From contig JALGUJ010000006.1 in NCBI GenBank assembly GCA_029820945.1, positions 1 through 64,000 on the forward strand: 64,000 nt of DNA, in the 5' to 3' direction. The notes beneath the pieces were generated by a model. It was not told the origin of the DNA. It ran no database searches and saw only the letters and a list, made by a program, of their open reading frames with translations. Made by a program: the position numbers and the translations under genes. Source of the stretch: Candidatus Zipacnadia bacterium. Lineage in GTDB: Bacteria > Armatimonadota > Zipacnadia > Zipacnadales > UBA5352. Positions 29,291-39,020 of this stretch are shown in pieces (within the stretch, counting starts at the first letter, position 1; the number at the start of each line of letters is the position of its first letter).

Positions 29291-30370
29291 TCAGAACCGC
29301 GGATAGCCCGACGGAAGGAAGTGCTGCACGTACCTGTCGCGCGCGAAGCGGTCGGTCATGCCGGCGAGGTAGTCGCAGACCGCTCGCGCCCGCATCTGCG
29401 TGAACCCCGGAACGGCGCCGATGTCCCCGCGATACGCCTCGTCATCCTCCATGTACAGGTCGAAGAGCCGCTCGATGATGCCGTAGACCTGCTCGCGTGC
29501 GGGCAGCAGCGGCGGCCCCATGTACACGCGCTCAAAGAGGAAGTCCTTCAGCTCGTCCATCGCGCGCATGATGCGCTCGCTCATGGCCAGCTCCGGCAGG
29601 CCGTCGCTGTGGGCGATGACGTCCTCGACCATCGTCCCGACGCGGTCGCTGTGGCGGTCGCCCAGCACCTCGATGCAGGTGCGGGGCACCTGCTCGAGCC
29701 GCAGCACGCCTGAGCGCAGGCAGTCGTCGAGGTCGTGGTTGAGGTAGGCGATGCGGTCGGACACGCGCACCACCATCGCCTCGAGGCTGAGCTCACCCGC
29801 ACCGGCGAGCGAGGCCCTGGTGTCCTCGGCGCCCTTGGAGTGCGCGGCGATGCCCTCGAGGGTGTCGCGCGTGAGATTCAGGCCGCGGCCGTCGCGTTCG
29901 AGCACGGTCAGCACGCGCACGCTGTGCTCGGCGTGGCTGAAGCGCGCGTCGGGGACGTAGCGGCGGTAGCTCTCATCCAGCGCCCACTCGCCCGCGTGTC
30001 CGAAGGGCGTGTGCCCGACGTCGTGCCCCAGCGAGATGGCCTCGGTGAGGTCCTCGTTGAGCCGCAGTGCCTTGGAGATGGTGCGCGCGATCTGCGACAC
30101 CTCCAGCGTGTGGCTGAGGCGGGTGCGCAGGTGGTCCTCGCGCGGGGCGACGAAGACCTGGGTCTTGTGCGCGAGCCGGCGGAAGGCGCGGCAGAGGTGG
30201 ATGATGCGGTCGCGGTCGCGCTGGAAGGCGGTGCGCACGGGGTCGGGCTCGGTCGGCCGCTCGCGGCCCTTCATCTCGGCGGCGAGAGTCGCGTAGGGCG
30301 AGAGCTGCTCGCGCTCCATCTCCTCGAGCCGCTCTCGGATCGTCCGCTTCGGCTCGTCCTGGGAAGACAT
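29291..30370 (-). CDS. dgt: Deoxyguanosinetriphosphate triphosphohydrolase-like protein
   Basis: FRRLAHKTQVFVAPREDHLRTRLSHTLEVSQIARTI...GHDVGHTPFGHAGE HD motif. Confidence 0.92.
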   Translation of the reverse strand: MSSQDEPKRTIRERLEEMEREQLSPYATLAAEMKGRERPTEPDPVRTAFQRDRDRIIHLCRAFRRLAHKTQVFVAPREDHLRTRLSHTLEVSQIARTISKALRLNEDLTEAISLGHDVGHTPFGHAGEWALDESYRRYVPDARFSHAEHSVRVLTVLERDGRGLNLTRDTLEGIAAHSKGAEDTRASLAGAGELSLEAMVVRVSDRIAYLNHDLDDCLRSGVLRLEQVPRTCIEVLGDRHSDRVGTMVEDVIAHSDGLPELAMSERIMRAMDELKDFLFERVYMGPPLLPAREQVYGIIERLFDLYMEDDEAYRGDIGAVPGFTQMRARAVCDYLAGMTDRFARDRYVQHFLPSGYPRF

Positions 30371-30392
30371 TGTCTCGCGCCCCCGGGTGCGG

Positions 30393-32531
30393 CTACTGCG
30401 GCTCGCCCTCGATGACGATCTCCCGCACGTCCAGCAGCCGCAGGAACAGGTCGTCCACGGCGGCCAGCAGGCCGAGTCGGTTGCGCCTGACCGCGTCGTC
30501 CTCGGCCATCACGAGCACCTCGTCGAAGAAGACGTCGATGGGCTCGCGCAGGCCCGCCAGCGCCTCCCACGCGGCCTCGTAGTCGCGCTCGGCATCGCTC
30601 GCGAGGGCATCCCGCATCGTCTCGCCGGCGGCCTCGAACGCCCCGTGGAGGGCCTTCGCCTCGGGCTCGGTCAGGGCGCGCGCGTCAAGCGCGAGCTCCT
30701 CCTCGGCCTTCGGGCCGCGCACGATGTTGGCGGTGCGCTCGGCGGCGATCACGACCAGCCTGAAGGCGTCCTCATCGCGCCGGCGGATGTCGCGCAGCGC
30801 CAGGCCCCGGTCGAAGGCGTCCAGCAGATCGGGACAGGGGGCGCCCAGCACGGCGCGCGCCAGGTCGTGGGTTACGCCGCGGGACTGCAGCTCGGCGACA
30901 AGGCGCCGGGCGAGGAAGTCCTCCATCTGTGCCGCCGCCTCGGCGGCGGGCACGGCGCCAGCGGCGTCCGGCTCGGGCAGCGCCTCCAGCGCCGCCGCGA
31001 TGAACTCCGGCGTGTCGATGCGCCAGCGGGCCTCCAGGATGATGCGCACGATGCCCTGGGCGGCGCGTCGCAGCGCGTGCGGGTCCGCGGAGCCCGTGGG
31101 CCGCAGGCCGAGCCGGAAGCAGGCCGCGATGTGATCGATCTTGTCGGCCAGCGCCAGCACCCGGCCGGGCGTCGTGGTCGGCGGCTCGTCGGTGGCGCCG
31201 AGAGGCCGGTACTGCTCGGCGATCGCGAGCGCCACCGGCTCGGGCTCGCCCGAGCGGCGCGCGTACTCCGCCCCGACGCGCCCCTGCAGCTTCGCCAGCT
31301 TCGTGTCGCCGATCATGTTCGTGTTCAGGTCGCATTTGGAGAGCATCGCGGCGCGCGACGCATGCTCCTTGGCGCCCGGCCGCACCTGTCTGACGTGGTC
31401 GCAGAGCCAGCCGACCAGGCGCTGCAGGCGCAGGGTCTTGTCGTAGAGGCTGCCGAGGCCCTCGATGTAGGTGACGCGCTTGAGGCCCTCGAGGCGGTCC
31501 GGTAGGGGTGTGCGCACGTCCTCGGTGAGGTAGAACTCGGCGTCGGCCAGCCGCGGCTCGATCACGCGCTCGTTCCCGCGCCGCACGATGTCGAGCCCCT
31601 GGTCGTCACCGTTGCGGATGGCCACGAAGAGAGGCAGCAGACGGCCGTCCTCGTCCTCGATGGCGAAGTAGCGCTGGTGCCCGCTCATCACGGTGACGAT
31701 GACGTCGTCAGGCAGCTCGAGGTAGCGGGCGTCGAAGCGGCCGACCAGCGGGGTCGGGTACTCGACCATGAAGTTGACCTCGTCGAGCAGCTCCGGGTCG
31801 AGCCGGACGCGCCCGCCGGCCTCCTCCGCCGCCTCCTGCGCTCCCCGGGCGATCATCTCCCGCCGGCGCTCGTGATCCGCGATCACGAAGGCGTCCTCGA
31901 GGGCGCTCAGATACTGCGCGGGCTCCTCGATCTGCACCGGTCCGTCGCTGAGGAAGCGGTGTCCCCACGTGATGCGGCCCGATCGCAGGCCGGCGAGCTC
32001 CATCGGGATGACGTCCCGGCCCATCAGGGCGAGAAGCCATCGGATCGGCCGCGCGAAGCGGAAGTCGCCGCTGCCCCAGCGCATGGTCTTGGGGAAGCTG
32101 AGCGAGCAGGCGGCGTGGCGCAGGACCTGGGGCAGCACCTCGAGCGCGTCGCGCCCCGGCTCGGCCACCATCGCGAACACGTAGCTGCCCCGGTCGGTGT
32201 CGCGCACCTCGAGGTCCTCGACGGCCAGTCCCTTGCCCGCCGCGAAGCCCTGCGCCGCCCTGGTCGGCTCGCCCTGGTCATCGAAGGCCGCCGAAGCCGG
32301 CGGGCCCTTGACCTCCTGTGCCAGGTCCGGCTGGTGCGCCGCGACGTCGCGCACTATGATCGCCAGGCGGCGAGGAGTGCCCCAGATGCTGATCTCGCCG
32401 TGGCCGAGGCGCTGCTCGGAGAGCCCGGCGGCGACCAGGCGTTCGAGCTGGCCGAGCGCCGGCAGCACGGTGTCGGCCGGCACCTCCTCGACGCCGATCT
32501 CGAACAGCAGGTCCGCTGTCTCCTCTGCCAT
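30393..32531 (-). CDS. glyS: Glycyl-tRNA synthetase beta subunit
   Basis: MAEETADLLFEIGVEEVPADTV...FRFARPIRWLLALMG; adjacent to glyQ. Confidence 0.95.
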   Translation of the reverse strand: MAEETADLLFEIGVEEVPADTVLPALGQLERLVAAGLSEQRLGHGEISIWGTPRRLAIIVRDVAAHQPDLAQEVKGPPASAAFDDQGEPTRAAQGFAAGKGLAVEDLEVRDTDRGSYVFAMVAEPGRDALEVLPQVLRHAACSLSFPKTMRWGSGDFRFARPIRWLLALMGRDVIPMELAGLRSGRITWGHRFLSDGPVQIEEPAQYLSALEDAFVIADHERRREMIARGAQEAAEEAGGRVRLDPELLDEVNFMVEYPTPLVGRFDARYLELPDDVIVTVMSGHQRYFAIEDEDGRLLPLFVAIRNGDDQGLDIVRRGNERVIEPRLADAEFYLTEDVRTPLPDRLEGLKRVTYIEGLGSLYDKTLRLQRLVGWLCDHVRQVRPGAKEHASRAAMLSKCDLNTNMIGDTKLAKLQGRVGAEYARRSGEPEPVALAIAEQYRPLGATDEPPTTTPGRVLALADKIDHIAACFRLGLRPTGSADPHALRRAAQGIVRIILEARWRIDTPEFIAAALEALPEPDAAGAVPAAEAAAQMEDFLARRLVAELQSRGVTHDLARAVLGAPCPDLLDAFDRGLALRDIRRRDEDAFRLVVIAAERTANIVRGPKAEEELALDARALTEPEAKALHGAFEAAGETMRDALASDAERDYEAAWEALAGLREPIDVFFDEVLVMAEDDAVRRNRLGLLAAVDDLFLRLLDVREIVIEGEPQ

Positions 32532-32574
32532 CGCTCCGCCTCGCTCCCGGGTCGGTGGCCGTCGGGCCGCGTGG

Positions 32575-33465
32575 TCAGCCCGTCGCGTCAGTCGCCTGCT
32601 CTGCCAGCAGCGGGAAGCCCAGCTCCTCGCGGCGGGCCACGTAGGCCCGCGCCACCGCGGCGGCCAGGTTGCGTACGCGCTCGATCATGCCGGTCCGCTC
32701 CGAGACGCTGATCGCGCCGCGCGCGTCCAGCAGGTTGAACAGATGCGAGCACTTGAGCACGTAGTCATAGGCCGGCAGCGGCAGGCCCTCCCCGGTCACG
32801 CGTTGCGCCTCGGCCTCGCACATGTCGAACATCGACGAGAGCATCTCGGTGTCGGCCAGCTCCAGGTTGTAGCGGGAGTACTGCCGCTCCTCCTCGAAGC
32901 GCAGCTCCCCGTAGCTGACCGCGTCCGACCACATCAGGTCGCGGTAGTCCTCGACGCCCTGCAGGTACATCGCGAGCCGCTCGGGGCCGTAGGTCAGCTC
33001 GACGGAGACCGGCCTGCACTGCATTCCGCCGACCTGCTGAAAGTACGTGTACTGGCAGATCTCCATGCCGTCAAGCCACATCTCCCAGCCGACGCCGGAC
33101 GCGCCCAGAGTGGGCGACTCCCAGTCATCCTCGACGAAGCGGATATCGTGCCGGGTGGGGTCGACGCCCAGAGCCTCGATGCTGGCGATGGCCAGCTCCT
33201 GGAAGTCCTGCGGCGATGGCTTCATGATGACCTGGTACTGGAAGTACCGCTGCAGGCGGTTGGGGTTCTCTCCGTAGCGGCTGTCGGCCGGCCTGCGGCA
33301 GGGCTGTACGTAGGCCACGTTCCACGGCTCGGGGCCGAGCGAGCGCAGGAAGGTGTCCGGCGACATCGTGCCCGCGCCGACCTCTATCTCGTAGGCCTCG
33401 GCGAGCAGGCAGCCCCGGTCGGCCCAGAAACGATCGAGCGTGGCAAAGACGTCCTGCAGGTTCAT
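32575..33465 (-). CDS. glyQ: Glycyl-tRNA synthetase alpha subunit
   Basis: [71 protein letters not shown]. Confidence 0.96.
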   Translation of the reverse strand: MNLQDVFATLDRFWADRGCLLAEAYEIEVGAGTMSPDTFLRSLGPEPWNVAYVQPCRRPADSRYGENPNRLQRYFQYQVIMKPSPQDFQELAIASIEALGVDPTRHDIRFVEDDWESPTLGASGVGWEMWLDGMEICQYTYFQQVGGMQCRPVSVELTYGPERLAMYLQGVEDYRDLMWSDAVSYGELRFEEERQYSRYNLELADTEMLSSMFDMCEAEAQRVTGEGLPLPAYDYVLKCSHLFNLLDARGAISVSERTGMIERVRNLAAAVARAYVARREELGFPLLAEQATDATG

Positions 33466-33576
33466 CGGCACACCAGCTCCCTGCGGCGTGCGATCGCGAC
33501 GAGCTACGACTTCCCATGGAGGTAGCAGGCCCGCGCGGTCGCCTCGCCGCGGTGCACGCACTCCTTCTACATACGA

Positions 33577-33604
33577 AGGGGCGGGTCAACGCCGACCCGC
33601 CCCT
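33577..33604. terminator. Perfect 10-bp hairpin AGGGGCGGGT-N8-ACCCGCCCCT between the sigma-factor gene and glyQ
   Basis: Inverted repeat 33577-33586/33595-33604; no strong T-tract. Confidence 0.45.
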
Positions 33605-33645
33605 CTGTCTGCATGGAAGCTCCGTCTTCGGGCCAGTTGTCCCGG

Positions 33646-34335
33646 TCAGACCCGTCCCAGGCGCGCCGCCTGCTCGGGCGCCACCTTGGGGAGCTTGCGG
33701 CGGATGCGCGACAGCGCATTGTCGATCGACTTGATCTTGCATCCCAGCGCCGTCGCCATCTCCTTGTAGGACTTGCCCGTGCGGTACTCGGTCAGGACCT
33801 GCCACTCGAAGGGGGAGAGGTGTTCCTTCAGGGACTCCTTGAGCAGCCGCTCGCCTTCGAGGCCCAGCACTTCGGTCTCAGGGTCCATCTGGGGCACGGC
33901 GGTGAGGACCTCGGAGAGGGAGCGCTCGTCATCGTCATCGCCGCCCGGGGCGGCCTCGAGGGAGATGGAGGAGTTGAGGGGGACTTGCTTCTGGCGGGTG
34001 GCGGCCTTGACGGCTGAGATCATCTGGCGCTGGATGCAAACCTTTGCGAAGCAGGCGAATGACGTATGTCGGTCGGCTCTGAAGTCGTTAATCGCCTCCC
34101 ACAGCCCCACCATGCCTATCTGCAGGAGGTCATCGCGCTCTGCACCCATGAGGAAGTACGACTTCACCTTGGCCCTGACGAGGTTGCGATACTTATGCAG
34201 CAGGAACTCACACGCCTCTTTGTCGCCGTCCTCCTGAGCGGAGCGCACCAACTCCTCGTCACTGCACTCACTCAGGGACAGAGTACGTCTGCCGGCGACG
34301 CCGGCATCCCGGAAGAACTCCGCTGGATTAACCAT
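33646..34335 (-). CDS. Sigma-70 family RNA polymerase sigma factor, SigH-like
   Basis: DLLQIGMVGLWEAINDFRADRHTSFACFAKVCIQRQMISAVKAATRQKQVPLN...LSPFEWQVLTEYRTGKSYKEMATALGCKIKSIDNALSRIRRKL; ATG 34335 preceded by GAGGTGA. Confidence 0.92.
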   Translation of the reverse strand: MVNPAEFFRDAGVAGRRTLSLSECSDEELVRSAQEDGDKEACEFLLHKYRNLVRAKVKSYFLMGAERDDLLQIGMVGLWEAINDFRADRHTSFACFAKVCIQRQMISAVKAATRQKQVPLNSSISLEAAPGGDDDDERSLSEVLTAVPQMDPETEVLGLEGERLLKESLKEHLSPFEWQVLTEYRTGKSYKEMATALGCKIKSIDNALSRIRRKLPKVAPEQAARLGRV

Positions 34336-34721
34336 CCGCTCACCTCGGCCTTGACGGTTGAGGTTGAGGGCCAATGCGGCCGGTCCGTCGTCACTTGGTC
34401 CATTTGGCCGGCGATGGTGCGAACCACCGCCCTGCACTGAGTTCGAGCGTTGCCGCTCGCAAGCGATCCTATTGAGTTGTCTATGCGCCCCCGCCTTCCG
34501 CCACAGTCCGCCCAACGCGACATCGAAGGTCCTCAGTTCCACCTCCCTGTTGGTGAAGGCGTATCTCCTCGGCGGCGCCGCCATCCACCCCCACCGGCCC
34601 GCCTCGCATGCCTCAGCACCGCGTAGGCTGACCACGCGTTGCGCACCTGGTCATGTCGCCTGCTGGATACGCTGCTGCAGTGAGGCTGCGATGGCTGATT
34701 CCGCTGCGAACGACCGGGGTC

Positions 34722-35183
34722 TTACCTGCCCATGAGCGTATGTAAAAACTTCGTGAACTCCTCGAAGCCGGTCCACTCAAGGAGCACCCAACTGAGGATC
34801 GAGTCCCTGATGATGTGAGCGCTGCTCCCGTAGCGGATGGCCAACCACTCGAAGAATGTGAAGGACAGCAATGCCGCCGTGCACAACCCGAACAGCACGC
34901 CCACCGCCGACTCCCAGGCGGTCACGTGTATCCGCAGTCTTCTCGACACATAGATGGAAATGAGCGCGGTTATCACGACGAGTAGGCCGACGAGCAACAG
35001 ATACGCGTTTGACGGCTGAAGGTGCTGGCTGAGGGGCAGCAAAGCCGTCCGCACCCCTATCAGCCCCACCAGCACGCAGACGAAGTCCACCAGCGCCGGG
35101 ATTATGCCGCGGTTGCCCTCGAGTGCAACCATCCCAATGAAGATCGCCAGGCAGAACACGTCCGCCGCCGATACCATCGGCAT
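34722..35183 (-). CDS. CvpA family membrane protein
   Basis: 153 aa, four TM segments; GIIPALVDFVCVLVGLIGVRTALLPLSQHL. Confidence 0.7.
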   Translation of the reverse strand: MPMVSAADVFCLAIFIGMVALEGNRGIIPALVDFVCVLVGLIGVRTALLPLSQHLQPSNAYLLLVGLLVVITALISIYVSRRLRIHVTAWESAVGVLFGLCTAALLSFTFFEWLAIRYGSSAHIIRDSILSWVLLEWTGFEEFTKFLHTLMGR

Positions 35184-35263
35184 AGGGACCTCCGGGCCGG
35201 CAGATGCGCGATCCCTAGCTCATTTGCTGCCGCACACGGACCCCCGGCGTATCGATGGGGAGG

Positions 35264-35292
35264 ATTATACACCATGAGGTCAACAGCGTCAA
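35264..35292 (-). promoter_or_regulatory. Strong sigma70-like promoter for the CvpA-family gene
   Basis: Minus strand TTGACG-N17-TATAAT; the -35 overlaps the stop codon of the upstream GATase gene. Confidence 0.65.
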
Positions 35293-36356
35293 GGACTTCC
35301 CCGGTGCGCGTCTCCGTGACTGACCCGTGTCCCCTTCGCGGCCGAGAACACCAGCCGGGGAGCGTCCAGGCCCGGCTCTGCTCCCGGTACCGAGAGCGTT
35401 GTGCACGCGATCCTGCCCTCGCGCAGCAGCTCCCACAGCGTCTCGTAGACGGGGTCGCAGGTGACCACCAACTCCTCGCGCTGAGATAGCGTCCTGACGG
35501 CCTGGGCGAGCGCGCCGAAGCCCACCTGCTCCTCGTCGGACAGGCGCTCAAGGATGACCCGCCGCGCCTCAGAGCGGGCGATGTCGTCGGTCACGGCATC
35601 CGAGGGCGATCCGAGCGGTCGCATCTGCAGCCCGCCCGCGCGTACCGTGGCGACCGAGCAGGGCGGCACCCAGGTCCACCACCGGAGGTCCGCCGGGAGG
35701 GCGGTCGGGCTGCTGGCCACGCGCGCGCCGGTGTCATCGACCGCCACGCACATCGGCATTGTGTAGCGCGCCCCGAAGATGGCGTCTGGATGTGACGGAG
35801 TTATGAACACCCCCACGATCTCCGCTGGCAGTCGGAGGAACACTCGTGCCATGGCTTGTTCGGGCTCGCCGCCCCCCTGCAGTTCGGCCTCAATCGAGTG
35901 CGCCATGACGTCGCTGACGTGCACCGAGCGCCCGCCGCTGAGCGAGGGGTACTTCCCGATCTGCTCGTCAGCCACGGCGGTGAAGGCGTGGCCCTCGGCC
36001 TCAAGCCGTCGCGCCGCCGCCGCTGTGTCGGTCTTCCCCTCGAAGTAGCCCATCGATCCGTTGGCGATGTAGGCGAGTGCATCGTCGCAGGCGATGAAGG
36101 GGTGCGACCAACGCCGGTCTCCGCCCGAGTTGCTGCGGCTGTGCGCCAGGCCGATGGTGCCCGGCAGCTCCTCCGCGTCGGTCTCGGCCCGCAGGCGGGC
36201 CGCGTCGCCGACCACCTTCGCCCAGTGCAGTCGTCCCTCGTCGATAGTCGCGATGCCGGTGTAGTAGCCGCCCGCGAGGCCCTCCTGGTGCTCGATCAGC
36301 TCCAGGAGAATGGGCGCGGCGCGTTCGCTGCCGACGTACCCGGCGATGTTGCACAT
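35289..36356 (-). CDS. Class II glutamine amidotransferase domain protein (Ntn hydrolase) without a recognisable synthase domain
   Basis: MCNIAGYVG with Cys2, GLAHSRSNSGGD, IANGSMGYFEG. Confidence 0.75.
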   Translation of the reverse strand: MCNIAGYVGSERAAPILLELIEHQEGLAGGYYTGIATIDEGRLHWAKVVGDAARLRAETDAEELPGTIGLAHSRSNSGGDRRWSHPFIACDDALAYIANGSMGYFEGKTDTAAAARRLEAEGHAFTAVADEQIGKYPSLSGGRSVHVSDVMAHSIEAELQGGGEPEQAMARVFLRLPAEIVGVFITPSHPDAIFGARYTMPMCVAVDDTGARVASSPTALPADLRWWTWVPPCSVATVRAGGLQMRPLGSPSDAVTDDIARSEARRVILERLSDEEQVGFGALAQAVRTLSQREELVVTCDPVYETLWELLREGRIACTTLSVPGAEPGLDAPRLVFSAAKGTRVSHGDAHRGSP

Positions 36357-36505
36357 CCTGGCTCACTCCCCGAACGTCACGCCGGAGAGGATAGCACGCT
36401 GTGGCGCCTCCGTCAAAGCCGTGCAGGTGCCGCTCGCATGACGGCGAAGTGCAGCGCGACGCAACGCGGCATGCAGGCGCAGAAGCGCCCACGGAGGAGC
36501 ACGCG

Positions 36506-38974
36506 ATGAACGGGCTTCGGCCGCATCTGTGCTGGGCTCTGGTACTGATCGCGGGCGCGTGGTGCGCGGCCGAGCCGCCGCCGCCTCCGCCGCCGCTGCC
36601 GGGCGTCACGCTGCTCGACGTGCTCGCGGCGCCGCAGGGCGAGTCGATCGCCGACCTCTGGCGCGCGGGAACCGCCATCGATGACGAGGGCGCGATCATC
36701 GCGAAGCAGAGCTCGGCGCCCGCCGGGAGCCTCGTGCTCGCCGGCCGGCCGGTGCTCAAGCTCACATGCAACTTCGCGGACACCACGATCCCGCGCGGCG
36801 TGTGGGACCGCGAGGTGGATCTGGACCTGACCCGGTGCACGGCCGTCTGCTTCGACGTCTACGCCGAAGGCCTCGCGGCCATCGGCAACGCCAACCTGTA
36901 TCTGCGCAGCGGCGACGGTTGGTACGGCGCCTACTGGTATCCGAAGGAGAAGGGCCGGTGGTGTCGCATCCGCCTGCCGTGCAGCGAGTTCTACGTTGAC
37001 CGCCCCGGTGGAGGCTGGGGGAGCATCCGAACCATCCGCTTCAGCCCGTGGGCGGCCGCGCGCGAGGATGCGGTGCTGCACATCGCCAACTTCGGGCTGG
37101 AGCACAACCCGGTGCGGGCGGCGATCGTTCTGCCGGAGTACGACGACCGCGATGGCCGGCCGGTCGAGGCCGAGAAGTACACGAGCACCGTGGCCTGCAT
37201 TCTTGATGACGCCGGCTGCCCGCTGGCGGCACTCAGCTCCCAGGACCTTGCGGTCGAGCGGCTGGCGGACCTGGAGCTGCTCGTGCTGCCCTACGTCTCG
37301 GGCATGCCCGCGGAGCAGGTGGAGCCGGTCGTGGAGTTCGTGCGCGGCGGTGGCAGGCTGCTCGCGTTCTACGGCATGCCGGGCCCGCTGGCGGAGCTGC
37401 TTGGAGTGCAGCAGCTCGGCTACCGGAGCGCCGAGCACCGGGGTGAATTCTCGTCGATGCAGTTCGCCGGTGAGCCACCCGAGGGTGCGCCCGCGCAGGT
37501 CCGCCAGGGGTCGTGGGGCCTCATCAACTCGGAGGCGATGGAGGGCGTCGGCCGCGTCGCCGCCTGGTGGCACGATGCGGAGGGCACGCGCACCGATGCT
37601 CCGGCCATCATCCGCTCGGACAACGGCGCGTGGTTCTCGCACGTGCTGCTCAAGGACGATGCGGCCGCAAAGGGCCGCCTGCTGGTGGCGCTGGTCGAGC
37701 AGCTTGCGCCGGGCACGGCGGAGTTCGTCGCCGCGCGTCGCATCGCCGTGATGGGCCGGAGGCTGCAGGTGGAGGACTGGAACGAGGCGCTGGCGATGGT
37801 GCGCGCCCAGCCGGCGTTCGGCGATGAGGCCCGGACGCTGGCGGCCCGCGCAGTGGAGCTGCGCGACAGCTCGATGGCGGCCGCGGACCCCTTCGAGGCG
37901 ATGTCGCTGGCCGATGAAGCGGAGAGCGCCCTGGAGGAGTCCTTCTGCCGGGCGCAGCAGTCGGTCGAGGGCGAGTTCCGGGCTACCTGGTGCCATCCGC
38001 CGCAGGGCATTGAGGGGTGGGGCTGGCCGAGGACCGCGCAACGGCTCGCCGAGGCCGGCATCGACCACCTCTTCCTGAACGCGCTGCACGGGGCCTCGGC
38101 GGCCTACCCCAGCGAGGTGCTGCCCTTCGACAGAAGCAATGCTGAAGGCCACGATCACCTCCAGGATGCCGTGGATGCCTGCACCGAGCACGGCATCAAG
38201 GTCCACGTGTGGATGACCAACTTCAGGGCCGGCGGTCACACTCCCGATGACCTGATGCAGCAGTTCCGGGACGAGGACCGGCTGGCCGTTCGCGATGATG
38301 GCACCGTGACCGAGACGCTCTGTCCCTCGGATCCGCGGAACCAGCGCCTGCAGATCGACGCGATGGTGGAGGCCGCGCTACGGCCGGGCGTGGCCGGCGT
38401 CCACTTCGACTACATCCGCTACCCCGACCACCGCACCTGCTTCTGCGACGGCTGCCGCCGGCGCTTCGAGGCCGCCATCGGCGAGGCGGTCGAGGACTGG
38501 CCGGCCGGCGTGCAGGCCGACGGCCCGCTCCACGAGCAGTGGCTCGAGTTCCGCCGGGGCAACATCACCCGCGTGGTGCGCGAGGTCTCTGAGACCGTCA
38601 GGCGCGAGGCGCCGGACTGCATCCTCTCGGCGGCGGTCTTCAAGAACTACCCGCAGTGCGCCGACTCGGTCGGGCAGGACTGGGTCGCCTGGGCCGACGC
38701 GGGCTACCTCGACTTCGTCTGCCCGATGAACTACACGGACAGCCACACCCAGTTCCGCCACCTGGTCGCCGCGCAGCTCGAGCACCTCGGCGGACGCGTC
38801 CCGTGCTACCCCGGCATCGGGCTGCTGAAGGGGCTGGGGCCGGTCGGCGCGGTGCGGCAGGTGAAGATCGCGCGGGAGCTGGGCACGGGCGGCTTCGTGA
38901 TCTGGAGCGTCCACCCGCAGTACATCGACGACGTCTACCCCTACCTGGGGATGTCTCTGCTGCGCGACGACTGA
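36506..38974 (+). CDS. Secreted glycosyl hydrolase-like 10 (GHL10-type) protein
   Basis: GWGWPRTAQRLAEAGIDHLFLNALHGASAAYPSEVLPFDRSN...VHVWMTNFR...VAGVHFDYIRYPDH. Confidence 0.8.
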   Translation: MNGLRPHLCWALVLIAGAWCAAEPPPPPPPLPGVTLLDVLAAPQGESIADLWRAGTAIDDEGAIIAKQSSAPAGSLVLAGRPVLKLTCNFADTTIPRGVWDREVDLDLTRCTAVCFDVYAEGLAAIGNANLYLRSGDGWYGAYWYPKEKGRWCRIRLPCSEFYVDRPGGGWGSIRTIRFSPWAAAREDAVLHIANFGLEHNPVRAAIVLPEYDDRDGRPVEAEKYTSTVACILDDAGCPLAALSSQDLAVERLADLELLVLPYVSGMPAEQVEPVVEFVRGGGRLLAFYGMPGPLAELLGVQQLGYRSAEHRGEFSSMQFAGEPPEGAPAQVRQGSWGLINSEAMEGVGRVAAWWHDAEGTRTDAPAIIRSDNGAWFSHVLLKDDAAAKGRLLVALVEQLAPGTAEFVAARRIAVMGRRLQVEDWNEALAMVRAQPAFGDEARTLAARAVELRDSSMAAADPFEAMSLADEAESALEESFCRAQQSVEGEFRATWCHPPQGIEGWGWPRTAQRLAEAGIDHLFLNALHGASAAYPSEVLPFDRSNAEGHDHLQDAVDACTEHGIKVHVWMTNFRAGGHTPDDLMQQFRDEDRLAVRDDGTVTETLCPSDPRNQRLQIDAMVEAALRPGVAGVHFDYIRYPDHRTCFCDGCRRRFEAAIGEAVEDWPAGVQADGPLHEQWLEFRRGNITRVVREVSETVRREAPDCILSAAVFKNYPQCADSVGQDWVAWADAGYLDFVCPMNYTDSHTQFRHLVAAQLEHLGGRVPCYPGIGLLKGLGPVGAVRQVKIARELGTGGFVIWSVHPQYIDDVYPYLGMSLLRDD

Positions 38975-39020
38975 TACTGCCGGGCGCGGGTCGTCGCCGG
39001 GCAGACCAAGGAGAGAAGCC

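Noticed and set aside
34430-34470. tRNA-like TTCGA motif (gagttcgagcg) in the sigma-factor leader
   Set aside because: No cloverleaf or acceptor stem; the motif is part of a short GNRA hairpin.
36508-38239. ORF 36413-38239 - as a gene
   Set aside because: Antisense to the clear GHL10-like coding sequence and lacking any domain.
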